Assembly (NCBI GenBank): GCA_030050125.1
Contig: JASIJN010000350.1
Coordinates: forward strand, 1-7,530
Direction of reading: 5' to 3'
From: Streptosporangiaceae bacterium
GTDB taxonomy: Bacteria; Actinomycetota; Actinomycetes; Streptosporangiales; Streptosporangiaceae
Length of the DNA: 7,530 nt
Shown: piece after piece, positions 1 through 5,392 of the stretch
How positions within the stretch are numbered: position 1 is the stretch's first letter
Layout: the number at the start of each line of letters is the position of its first letter
Notes under the pieces: generated by a model
Seen by the model: only the letters and a program-made list of their open reading frames with translations
Databases searched by the model: none
Told to the model about the DNA's origin: nothing
Program-made: the position numbers and the translations under genes

Positions 1-232
1 ACGGGCCCGAGGGCGGCGGCCCGGACCGGGCCAGGCCCATCAGCCGGAGGGTCAGCGCCGAGTCGGCAGCGGCCTCGCCCAGGGCGTTCATCCGCCGCTT
101 CAGCGTGCGCAGCGCCACGGCCTCGCCCCGGCACAGCTCGCACCCGGCCAGGTGCACCAGGACCCGGTCGCGCTCGTCGGCGTCGAGTTCCCCGTCGATC
201 AGGGCCGAAAGCCGGTGCCCGAGATGGCTCAC
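1..232 (-). CDS. rseA: Zinc-binding anti-sigma factor (zf-HC2, RseA-like), partial: N-terminal 77 codons
   Basis: Likely holds the neighbouring ECF sigma factor inactive until a stress signal releases it. The reading frame starts at a GTG (232-230) that overlaps the sigma-factor TGA as GTGA, so the two are probably translationally coupled. The visible protein begins [17 protein letters not shown] and contains the anti-sigma zinc motif H27-x3-C31-x2-C34 (HLAGCELC), followed by a charged helix and an Ala/Pro-rich linker. The gene runs off the left edge, so the C-terminal half, including any membrane segment, is unseen. The motif and its position directly downstream of a SigE-type sigma gene match mycobacterial RseA (zf-HC2 / ZAS fold). 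The symbol is given by that synteny. A cytoplasmic location is inferred by analogy with RseA. Confidence 0.88.
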   Translation of the reverse strand, partial: MSHLGHRLSALIDGELDADERDRVLVHLAGCELCRGEAVALRTLKRRMNALGEAAADSALTLRLMGLARSGPPPSGP

Positions 233-837
233 GACTGGCCTCCCGGTGCGAGACGGGCCGCTATCGGGCCCCGCGGGGCCGGGACCTCGCTCACGCGCCG
301 CGGGCGGCGGTGTTCGAGCGCGGCGCGCAACTGGGCCCGGCCCCGGTGTATCCGGCTGCGGACGGTGCCCAGCTTGATCCCGAGGGCGGCGGCAATCTCC
401 TCGTAGGAGAGGCCCTCGATGTCACAGAGAATGACCGCGGCCCGGTACTCGGGCGCGAGCGCCTTCAGCGCGGCCTGGATGTCGCTGTCCAGGTGCCGGT
501 CGTCGAAGGCATCGGCCGGCGAGCGCCCCCCGTCGCCCAGGCGCGCCGCGGTCTCGTCGCCCAGGCCCTCGAACCGGATTCGCTGCCGGCGGCGGGCCAT
601 GTCGAGGAACAGGTTCGTGGTGATCCGGTGCAGCCAGCCCTCGAACGTGCCCGGCGTATAGCTGGACAGCGACCGGAAGACCCGCACGAAGACTTCCTGG
701 GTGAGGTCCTCGGCGTCGTGGGTGTTGCCGGTCAGCCGGTAGGCAAGCCGGTAAACCCGGGCTGAGTGCGCCCGCACCACCTCGTCCCAGGTGGGAGGCG
801 TCCATTCGGTGGACTGCAGCGGCTGGCCCTCGTTCAC
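229..837 (-). CDS. sigE: ECF RNA polymerase sigma factor, SigE type
   Basis: Directs RNA polymerase to envelope- or oxidative-stress promoters. The 202-residue length is normal for an ECF sigma factor. Region 2 covers about residues 23-86, with the core helix [17 protein letters not shown] (40-56) and the region-2.4 segment [22 protein letters not shown] (about 63-84). Region 4 covers about 121-172, with the helix-turn-helix [20 protein letters not shown] (142-161) and RIHRGRAQL after it. These stretches are very close to M. tuberculosis SigE as I recall it. The GTG start at 837 is preceded by AAGGGGG at an 8-nt spacing. The gene overlaps the anti-sigma gene by 4 nt and diverges from an O-methyltransferase, the same layout as Rv1220c-sigE-rseA. 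An ECF-type promoter lies upstream (see 913-938). The 30-residue Arg/Pro-rich C-terminal tail after region 4 is not part of the fold. Confidence 0.95.
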   Translation of the reverse strand: MNEGQPLQSTEWTPPTWDEVVRAHSARVYRLAYRLTGNTHDAEDLTQEVFVRVFRSLSSYTPGTFEGWLHRITTNLFLDMARRRQRIRFEGLGDETAARLGDGGRSPADAFDDRHLDSDIQAALKALAPEYRAAVILCDIEGLSYEEIAAALGIKLGTVRSRIHRGRAQLRAALEHRRPRRVSEVPAPRGPIAARLAPGGQS

Positions 838-912
838 GGGCTATCCCCCTTCCACTGCTCCCACTCCATTGTGCAACGCCCGGGGTCCGCCGGCGCTTCC
901 CGGCGTAAGGTC

Positions 913-938
913 AACGGCCCGGACATCCTGTCCGTTCC
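913..938 (-). promoter_or_regulatory. ECF-type promoter upstream of sigE, with an inverted repeat in its spacer
   Basis: Reading the minus strand, GGAAC (938-934) is followed after exactly 18 nt by GTT (915-913). This matches the GGAA(C/T)-N18-GTT spacing known for SigE/SigH/SigR-type ECF promoters. Transcription would start near 906, giving a leader of about 70 nt before the sigE GTG at 837. Autoregulation by SigE is the simplest reading. The spacer holds the perfect inverted repeat GGACA-TCC-TGTCC (921-933, plus-strand reading), which could be an operator sitting between the -35 and -10 elements. Confidence 0.55.
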
Positions 939-1004
939 CGAAGTCACGGCCGGTGAGGCTAGGCTGCGGAGCGAGAGCACGACCTCGCCCCGGAGGGAAC
1001 CATC

Positions 1005-1640
1005 GTGAGCGCGCCGGTCACCCTGGCCTATGTCGACGACTTCCTGCCCGAGGACGAGCCGCTGCTCACGGCCAGGAGGAACGCCGCCGAGGTCGGCGGG
1101 GCCGAGCCGGTAGGACCGGTCACGGGCGCCGCCCTGCGGTTCGCGGCGGCGGCGATCGGCGCCAGGTCGGTGGTCGAGATCGGCACAGGATGCGGCGCCT
1201 CGGGCCTCTGGCTGCTCCGCGGCATGCGCCCTGGATCGGTCCTGACCAGCGTGGATGTCGAACAGGAGCATCAGCGGCTGGCGCGCGCGGTGTTCGTCGC
1301 GGCCGGCTTCCCCGCCGGCCGCTACCGGCTGATCAGCGGCCGGGCCCTCGAGGTCCTCCCCCGCCTCGCGGACGGTAATTACGACCTGGTCTTCTGTGAC
1401 GCCGACCCGCATGAGTACCCCGAGTACCTGGCCGCCGCGATGCGGCTGCTGCGGTCCGGCGGCGTGGTGATCTTCGACAACGCGCTGTCGCACGGCCGCG
1501 TCGCCGACCCTGGCTGCGGCGACCCGGCCGCGGTGGCGGTGCGGGAACTCTGCGAGCAGGTGCGGATGGACGAGCGCCTCGTGCCGCTGCTGCTGCCGGT
1601 AGGCGATGGCCTGCTGGCCGCGGTCAAGCGGTCCGAGTGA
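1005..1640 (+). CDS. SAM-dependent O-methyltransferase, family 3 (Rv1220c-like)
   Basis: A class I (Rossmann) methyltransferase of the catechol/caffeoyl-CoA O-methyltransferase family (Methyltransf_3/24), 211 residues. The SAM-binding motif I is VVEIGTGCGASG (56-67). The acidic residue closing strand 2 is in SVDVE (82-86). The residues that bind the divalent metal in this family are seen as D132 (FCDAD) and D158-N159 (IFDN). The GTG start has GGAGGG at a 7-nt spacing. An actinobacterial -10-like TAGGCT (960-965) lies upstream without a clear -35. The substrate is unknown. In mycobacteria the orthologue is also divergent from sigE, so the pairing is old, but no direct functional link has been shown by the sequence. 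The gene ends 35 nt from the convergent DUF3117 stop. Confidence 0.93.
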   Translation: MSAPVTLAYVDDFLPEDEPLLTARRNAAEVGGAEPVGPVTGAALRFAAAAIGARSVVEIGTGCGASGLWLLRGMRPGSVLTSVDVEQEHQRLARAVFVAAGFPAGRYRLISGRALEVLPRLADGNYDLVFCDADPHEYPEYLAAAMRLLRSGGVVIFDNALSHGRVADPGCGDPAAVAVRELCEQVRMDERLVPLLLPVGDGLLAAVKRSE

Positions 1641-1651
1641 ACGCCGGATGC

Positions 1652-1669
1652 CTTCGAGTCCCCTCGGAG
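1652..1669. terminator. Possible shared hairpin between convergent O-methyltransferase and DUF3117 genes
   Basis: A 7-bp stem (CTTCGAG 1652-1658 with CTCGGAG 1663-1669, one G-U pair) closes a 4-nt loop in the 35-nt gap between the two convergent stop codons. There is no T-tract on either side, so termination is plausible but weakly supported. Confidence 0.3.
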
Positions 1670-1675
1670 CACGGC

Positions 1676-1843
1676 TCAGCCGACGGCCGACTTGAGCGCT
1701 TCACCAAGCGCGACCGCCTCGTCCGGCGACAACTCGACCACCAGCCGCCCGCCGCCCTCGAGCGGGACCCGCATCACGATGCCGCGGCCTTCCTTGGTGA
1801 CCTCGAGTGGACCGTCGCCCGTCCGCGGCTTCATCGCCGCCAT
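1676..1843 (-). CDS. DUF3117 small protein (Rv1211-like), 55 aa
   Basis: A very conserved small actinobacterial protein of unknown function. The translation starts MAAMKPRTGDGPLEVTKEGR and ends in PDEAVALGEALKSAVG. It carries the family's hallmark KPRTGDGP near residues 5-12, RGIVMRVPLEGGGRLVVEL in the middle and SPDEA near the C terminus, and 55 residues is the family's usual size. The ATG at 1843 is preceded by AGGAAAGGGG at a 7-nt spacing, so the start is well fixed; a second in-frame ATG occurs three codons later. In M. tuberculosis the orthologue lies directly after tag. Here tag is about 5 kb away, with a regulatory cluster and a paaX-like gene in between. The protein looks soluble, with no signal peptide or membrane segment. 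Confidence 0.95.
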   Translation of the reverse strand: MAAMKPRTGDGPLEVTKEGRGIVMRVPLEGGGRLVVELSPDEAVALGEALKSAVG

Positions 1844-1868
1844 CCGCCATCCCCTTTCCTACCTGGGG

Positions 1869-1898
1869 GCCGCAGAAGCCTCGCCGGAGGCCTGCGGC
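1869..1898 (-). promoter_or_regulatory. Stable stem-loop in the leader of the DUF3117 gene
   Basis: In plus-strand reading, CCGCAG (1870-1875), an AA bulge, then GCCTC (1878-1882) pair with GAGGC (1887-1891) and CTGCGG (1892-1897) around a 4-nt loop. One extra G-C pair at 1869/1898 gives 12 pairs. It sits 8 nt beyond the ribosome binding site (1851-1860) of the DUF3117 gene. A role in RNA stability or translation is possible. This is inference only. Confidence 0.4.
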
Positions 1899-1955
1899 GC
1901 CTGCTCGGGTGCCTGGCGGGACCGGCCAGCCACAACCATGTCGATCAGTACCTCT

Positions 1956-1985
1956 ATTATCCAGAGTTCCGGCCCGCAGTGCTAA
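1956..1985 (-). promoter_or_regulatory. Candidate vegetative promoter for the DUF3117 gene
   Basis: On the minus strand TTAGCA (1985-1980) and GATAAT (1961-1956) are separated by 18 nt. GATAAT matches 5 of 6 positions of the -10 consensus and TTAGCA 4 of 6 of the -35. The AT-rich patch stands out in very GC-rich DNA. A start near 1949 would leave a leader of about 105 nt. The rest of the 226-nt gap (1844-2069) between DUF3117 and the divergent paaX-like gene contains the stem-loop at 1869-1898 and no other clear element. Confidence 0.4.
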
Positions 1986-2069
1986 CGATCAGCAGTCCCA
2001 CGCGATGCCGCCCGGCGCGGCGCGGCCGGGGGCCTCGCGGACCGGCGAAGGCCAGGCGACACTGGGGAC

Positions 2070-2888
2070 GTGGACGCGAGATCGGCGCTCTTCGACCTGT
2101 ACGGGGACCATCTGCGCTCGCGCGGCGCCCGGGCACCGGTGGCGGCCCTGGTCCGGCTGCTGGCGCCGCTGGGGATCACCGCCCCCGCGGTGCGCACGGC
2201 CGTGTCCCGGATGGCCAGGCAGGGCTGGCTGGTCCCGGTCCGGCTGCCGGACGGGGCGGGCTATGAGCTGACGCCACGGGCGGTCCGCAGGCTGGACGAG
2301 GCGGCCGAGCGGATCTACCGGCACGGCGACCCAGGCTGGGATGGCCGGTGGCACGTCGTGGTGGTCGAGCGGGTGCGGGAGCGGGCGCGCCGGGACCGGC
2401 TCCGGGCGGCCCTCGGCTACCTGGGGTACGCCCCGATCGACGAGACGGCCTGGATCAGCCCGCGCCCCTCGCGTGAGCTCGAGGGGCTGCTACAGACCGA
2501 ACGGGTCCGGGCGGAACGGTTCGCCGCCAGCTACGACGGCGACGCCCGCGGCCTGGCCGCCCGGGCCTGGGACCTGGACGGGCTGTCCCATGCCTACCAG
2601 GGCTGGCTGGCGCTGGCCGCCACCCTGGTGGCCCCGGCCGGGCCGGACGCGCCCGACGAGGTGGTCTTCGCGGTGCGCAGCCGGCTCGTCCACGAGTGGC
2701 GGAAGTTCCTGTTCCGCGACCCGGGTCTGCCGGCCGGCCTGCTGCCCGCCGGGTGGGCCGGGCAGCAGGCGGCCAAGGTGTTCGACGTTGAATCGGCCCG
2801 GCTGCTGCCCGCAGCCTCCCGGTTCGTGGACTGCTGCCTGGCTGCTGCCGAGGATGGGCCTGCCGTGGAGGGGCCTGCCGACGAGTAG
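2070..2888 (+). CDS. PaaX-family transcriptional regulator
   Basis: A 272-residue repressor of the PaaX family, whose founding member senses phenylacetyl-CoA. The N-terminal winged helix (about 5-75) reads LFDLYGDHLRSRG, then APAVRTAVSRMARQGWLVPVR and GYELTPRA, the usual PaaX_N pattern. The central part (about 90-165) is the ferredoxin-like dimer region, with WHVVVVE at its start. The C-terminal PaaX_C region has VVFAVRSRLVHEWRKFLFRD (198-217) followed by PGLPAGLLPAGWAGQQA (218-234). Length is near the family's usual 270-300. The GTG start has only GGGGAC directly before it. A -10-like GACACT at 2058-2063 would place transcription at or very near the GTG, so the mRNA may be leaderless. No paa catabolic genes are in the window, so the ligand and targets are unknown. 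It converges on the ATPase gene with a 7-nt gap. Confidence 0.93.
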   Translation: MDARSALFDLYGDHLRSRGARAPVAALVRLLAPLGITAPAVRTAVSRMARQGWLVPVRLPDGAGYELTPRAVRRLDEAAERIYRHGDPGWDGRWHVVVVERVRERARRDRLRAALGYLGYAPIDETAWISPRPSRELEGLLQTERVRAERFAASYDGDARGLAARAWDLDGLSHAYQGWLALAATLVAPAGPDAPDEVVFAVRSRLVHEWRKFLFRDPGLPAGLLPAGWAGQQAAKVFDVESARLLPAASRFVDCCLAAAEDGPAVEGPADE

Positions 2889-2895
2889 GCGCGGG

Positions 2896-3816
2896 TCAGG
2901 CGCTGACGGCGGCGCTGGCGGCGGCGCGCAACTCCTCGTGCGCCCACACGATCTGCTCGGCCACATCGACCAGGTCGGACATGCTCAGCCGCTGGTACTG
3001 CCCGTCCGCGGCCCGGAACGAGGCCGTGCCCGCGTGGCACCACACGGTCAGATCCTGGCTGACCGACAGCACCGACATGACCGCGGCCGGCTCGTCGGCC
3101 CGGACCATGCGCCCGCCCAGACCCCGGCCGGCCAGCATGGCCTCGAGCTCGTTGACCGCCTGGTACGAGCTGAACTCGGGCTGGCCGAAGTGGGCGGCGT
3201 CGCTGCCCGGCGGCACTCGCAGCGCGAACCAGACGGCCTTGCCGGAGACCTTCCAGCTGCCCAGCCGCCCGCGGGTCAGGTGCGCGCCCCACTCGCCGGC
3301 CGACAGCCCGTCCACCACCTGCAGGCCGCGGCCGTTCACGCCTTCCTTGGACCGCACCTTCACGTCCGGGAGGCTGCCCTTCTTCCAGCCCGGCTGGGAG
3401 TCGAAGACCTTGCACACCACCTCGCACCGCGAGCCGGTGCCGCGCAGGTAGACCCACAGCTCCGGGAAGCCGCTCACCGGCCGCTGGCTGGTCCCGCTGA
3501 ACTCCACGTTTCCCTGTGCGTGCAGGGTGTTGGCCGCGAGCTCGCTGGCCATGGTGACGCCGTCGTGCACCAGGTCGCCCGGCAGTCCGATGCCGGCGAC
3601 GGCCTCGCGGAACATGCTCCTCGCCGCCCCGGCGCAGGTGGGATCGAGTGGCAGGGGCCGCGCGAAGCACCCTCCGGCACTGATGCTCGCCTCGGCCAGC
3701 GATCCCTCCGTGCCGAATGCCTCGGCCAGCGGCGCCGCCATGAAACCGTGGTCAGCGGCGGAATGGCCGGCGACGCCGCGGCGGTCCGGCCCGCCCTCGG
3801 CGGGCGACGGTAGCAT
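2896..3816 (-). CDS. RsbW-like ATP-binding regulatory protein (GHKL) with extra C-terminal domain
   Basis: 306 residues from the chosen ATG. The middle (about 55-200) is a HATPase_c domain of the anti-sigma/serine-kinase type: N-box MASELAANTLHA (89-100, with E92 and N96), a G1-like VFDSQPGW (137-144) with D139, and the G2 segment GVNGRGLQVVDGLS (159-172). Such proteins bind ATP and either hold sigma factors or phosphorylate STAS antagonists. No antagonist gene lies in the window. The first 50 residues look disordered. Residues about 215-306 form an extra domain with VMSVLSVSQDLTVWCHAG and a Trp/Glu-rich final helix; I do not recognise its name. The ATG at 3816 was chosen because GGGAGG lies 3 nt before it. 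A GTG at 3855 in the same frame is disfavoured because it sits inside a promoter palindrome. AbaA/WhiJ loci of Streptomyces pair a protein like this with XRE and DUF397 genes, both present downstream here. Confidence 0.85.
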   Translation of the reverse strand: MLPSPAEGGPDRRGVAGHSAADHGFMAAPLAEAFGTEGSLAEASISAGGCFARPLPLDPTCAGAARSMFREAVAGIGLPGDLVHDGVTMASELAANTLHAQGNVEFSGTSQRPVSGFPELWVYLRGTGSRCEVVCKVFDSQPGWKKGSLPDVKVRSKEGVNGRGLQVVDGLSAGEWGAHLTRGRLGSWKVSGKAVWFALRVPPGSDAAHFGQPEFSSYQAVNELEAMLAGRGLGGRMVRADEPAAVMSVLSVSQDLTVWCHAGTASFRAADGQYQRLSMSDLVDVAEQIVWAHEELRAAASAAVSA

Positions 3817-3833
3817 GGTCCTCCCGCCTTTCG

Positions 3834-3867
3834 GACTCAGACATCTGTGAAACACAGATTATGAGTC
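3834..3867. promoter_or_regulatory. Nested palindromic operator-like element before the ATPase gene
   Basis: A perfect inverted repeat ATCTGTG-AAA-CACAGAT (3843-3859) is framed by a second perfect pair, GACTCA (3834-3839) and TGAGTC (3862-3867). The spacers between outer and inner arms are 3 and 2 nt. The inner part overlaps the -10 box and expected start point of the ATPase promoter, the classic place for a repressor site. The core TGTGAAACACA recurs with one change upstream of the XRE gene. An RNA hairpin role is less likely because only half of the element would be transcribed. Confidence 0.6.
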
Positions 3868-3885
3868 GGGTCCAACCCTACGCAA
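3858..3885 (-). promoter_or_regulatory. Candidate promoter of the ATPase gene
   Basis: On the minus strand TTGCGT (3885-3880) is followed after 16 nt by CATAAT (3863-3858), a 5-of-6 match to the -10 consensus. Transcription would begin near 3851, about 35 nt before the ATG at 3816, at the centre of the palindrome. Confidence 0.5.
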
Positions 3886-3931
3886 TGGTAACGACCCAAA
3901 AAGAACCGGGCCAATGGCACGTCCATGTCGA

Positions 3932-3943
3932 GGCGCTAGCGCC
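3932..3943. repeat. 12-bp perfect palindrome in the gap between ATPase promoter and DUF397 gene
   Basis: GGCGCTAGCGCC is its own reverse complement. It lies in the non-coding stretch 3886-4086, which also holds a 10-bp direct repeat TGGCCTCGAG (3962-3971 and 4068-4077) and the palindrome CCAGGCCTGG (4053-4062). No gene, RNA gene or promoter is evident in this stretch. The short open frames crossing it lack a ribosome binding site or a recognisable product. Confidence 0.35.
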
Positions 3944-4086
3944 GCGATAGTGACGGAAGCGTGGCCTCGAGGCAACAAGGAAGGGACCAGAGCCTGTAGT
4001 CACGGGGCGTGTCGAACCGGTAACGTCACACTCGCGGCGGACCGGACCCTGACCAGGCCTGGCCGCCTGGCCTCGAGACAGGCTCA

Positions 4087-4135
4087 GCACATGAAGAATC
4101 CCCCGGGGGGAGAGCCCGGGGGATTCTTCATGTGC
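4087..4135 (-). terminator. Strong hairpin terminator after the XRE-DUF397 operon
   Basis: A perfect 21-bp inverted repeat (4087-4107 with 4115-4135) around a 7-nt loop starts 12 nt after the DUF397 stop codon. The stem includes GAAGAATCCCCCGGG. There is no T-tract, which is common for actinobacterial terminators. It would also insulate the ATPase promoter at about 3860 from read-through. Confidence 0.85.
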
Positions 4136-4146
4136 GGGGATCGTGC

Positions 4147-4365
4147 TCAGTTCTGGCCGGGGGCTCCGAGGTCGTACCGGCCGGCCCGCGCATCCGCGAG
4201 GAAGGCCGCGAACGCGGACCTGCTGACCAGGTGGGCCCCGCCCTCCGGGCGCTTGCTGTCCCTGACGGCGATCACGCCAGGCAGGTTGGCTGCGATCTCC
4301 ACGCAGCCCCCGTTCGTCGCGCTGAGACTGGCCTTGCGCCAGACGGCTCGAGACAGGTCAGACAT
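4147..4365 (-). CDS. DUF397 protein, partner of the adjacent XRE regulator
   Basis: 72 residues, normal for DUF397. The family pattern is clear: W9-RKASLSA, NGGCVEIA (18-25), VIAVRDSKRPEG (31-42), and a C-terminal FAAFLADARAGRYDL (52-66). The ATG follows the XRE stop codon by 2 nt, and its ribosome binding site GGAG lies inside the last XRE codons, so the two are translationally linked. DUF397 proteins are encoded next to XRE/DUF5753 regulators throughout filamentous actinobacteria. In the AbaA and WhiJ systems they are thought to modulate the DNA-binding partner, but the molecular mechanism is not settled. A strong hairpin ends the transcript just downstream. Confidence 0.93.
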   Translation of the reverse strand: MSDLSRAVWRKASLSATNGGCVEIAANLPGVIAVRDSKRPEGGAHLVSRSAFAAFLADARAGRYDLGAPGQN

Positions 4366-4367
4366 GC

Positions 4368-5219
4368 TTACTCCAGTTGTTCAGCTAGATGCTTGAGGTA
4401 CTGCGTGGTGTCGGCGGGCTCGAGCGCCGAATCGCGAGACCGGCTGAACCCCTCGACGTAGGCCATCACATCGTCGCTGGCGGTCACCTCCTGGATGGCG
4501 GTGTCGGATTCCAGATAGACGACGCTCGGCTCGTCGCCCTCGAAGTCGAAGATGTCGATCATGGACCACAGGCCGCGGTGCGGTCCGTCGGCGAAGCGCT
4601 GGATCCGCAACTCCACGTTCGGGTGGCTGGCCATCTTCACCAGGTGATCGATCTGCTCCCGCCGTTCGTTCTTGCTGCCCCACCGGTACATCAGCGACGC
4701 CTCGGTGATCACGGCGACCAGCCTCGGCGCGGTGCCGTCGGTGCGGTCGAGGATCTGCTGACGCCGTATCCGGGCTTCGGTCGCCCGCGCCCGCCAGGTC
4801 GGCGGCCTGGGTGCGACCCGCAGGACCGCCTCGGCGTAGTCCCTGGTCTGCAGCAGGCCGGGAACAAGGAGGGGCATGCAGACCCGGATCTGGACCGCGT
4901 CGTTCTCGAAGCCCGCGAACTCGTTCTCGAACACGTCGGAGTAGTCCCGCCACCAGGGCTTGACCCGCGCCTTCATGGCGAGCGTCTCGAGATCCGCCCG
5001 CTCGTCGTCGTCGACCCCGTAGACCCGGAGCAGGTCCCTGATGTCGCTCATCTCGGGGCGCTTCCAGTGGTTGGCCTCGAACCTGCCCACCTTGCCCCGG
5101 CCCCAGTCCAGCAGGTCGCAGACGTGGTTGGCGGTGTGCCCGGACGCGCGCCGCAATTCGGTGAGGCGGCGAGCCAGCCGCCGCTTGGCGACGGTTGCCC
5201 CGTAGGCGTCGTCGCTCAT
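4368..5219 (-). CDS. XRE-family regulator with DUF5753 domain (WhiJ-like)
   Basis: 283 residues, typical of the WhiJ-like family. The helix-turn-helix covers about 13-66 (RRLARRLTELRRASGHTANH, LLDWGRGKVGRFEANHW). The DUF5753 domain follows from about 95 to 277, with the hallmark VPGLLQTRDYAEAVLR (119-134), ARIRRQQIL (149-157), VITEASLMYRWG (170-181) and VVYLES (233-238). The function is DNA binding and transcriptional control, usually repression relieved through a partner; the signal is unknown. The ATG has AGGAGG at about a 10-nt spacing. Downstream is its DUF397 partner, 2 nt away. Upstream lies a palindrome nearly identical to the one before the ATPase gene, so autoregulation plus control of the ATPase gene is a reasonable inference. 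Cysteines at 34 and 114 are not known to matter. Confidence 0.95.
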   Translation of the reverse strand: MSDDAYGATVAKRRLARRLTELRRASGHTANHVCDLLDWGRGKVGRFEANHWKRPEMSDIRDLLRVYGVDDDERADLETLAMKARVKPWWRDYSDVFENEFAGFENDAVQIRVCMPLLVPGLLQTRDYAEAVLRVAPRPPTWRARATEARIRRQQILDRTDGTAPRLVAVITEASLMYRWGSKNERREQIDHLVKMASHPNVELRIQRFADGPHRGLWSMIDIFDFEGDEPSVVYLESDTAIQEVTASDDVMAYVEGFSRSRDSALEPADTTQYLKHLAEQLE

Positions 5220-5270
5220 CGGCGGTTGCCTCCTTGACAGGACGTCCCTTTCAGCATAGCCCTACATAAG

Positions 5271-5283
5271 TTGTGAATCACAA
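5271..5283. promoter_or_regulatory. Palindromic operator-like site before the XRE gene
   Basis: TTGTGA-A-TCACAA is a perfect 6-1-6 inverted repeat centred 58 nt upstream of the XRE start codon. On the minus strand a -35-like ATGACA (5293-5288) lies just upstream. -10 candidates are TATGTA (5268-5263) or TATGCT (5258-5253), so the site falls within the core promoter in either case. The core TGTGAATCACA matches the ATPase-promoter palindrome at 10 of 11 positions. Exact -10/-35 choice is uncertain. Confidence 0.55.
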
Positions 5284-5294
5284 ACGTTGTCATC

Positions 5295-5343
5295 ATCGGC
5301 TGGGCGTCGGTTTCGTCTCATTTGAGTATCGGCTGGGTCGGTT
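5295..5343. repeat. Imperfect direct repeat upstream of the XRE promoter
   Basis: ATCGGCTGGGCGTCGGTT (5295-5312) recurs as ATCGGCTGGGTCGGTT (5328-5343), identical apart from a 2-nt deletion, with a 33-nt offset. Between the copies lies a short inverted repeat, CTCA-TT-TGAG (5317-5326). This is in the non-coding gap 5284-5392. A short G/C hairpin (5367-5383) near the end of the upstream DUF397 gene is the only terminator candidate there. Confidence 0.45.
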
Positions 5344-5392
5344 ACCGTGAAGGACAGGGTAATGGCCCGGCATCGGCGGCCGGCATCGAACG

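Noticed and set aside
834..1493. 219-residue minus-strand frame opposite the O-methyltransferase
   Set aside because: The plus-strand frame has complete SAM and metal-binding motifs. The minus-strand frame has none and would overlap the sigE promoter.
2341..3813. 490-residue open frame on the plus strand spanning the PaaX and ATPase genes
   Set aside because: It is out of frame with PaaX and antisense to the ATPase. The protein is dominated by Arg/Pro/Gly/Trp and low-complexity stretches, with no domain, and arises from high GC in third positions.
3843..3859. CRP/FNR-type binding site
   Set aside because: CRP-like sites have TGTGA and TCACA separated by about 6 nt. Here the half-sites are separated by 1-3 nt, so a different dimer geometry is implied.
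3878..4090. 70-residue minus-strand frame between the DUF397 terminator and the ATPase promoter
   Set aside because: No ribosome binding site, no similarity I recognise, and it would lie across the candidate promoter. Treated as non-coding.
4389..5237. 282-residue plus-strand frame opposite the XRE gene
   Set aside because: It is a mirror of a gene with clear HTH and DUF5753 motifs, and has no recognisable domain of its own.
5223..5392. CRISPR-like or tandem repeat array
   Set aside because: Only two imperfect copies of one short direct repeat, with no regular spacer series and no cas genes nearby.
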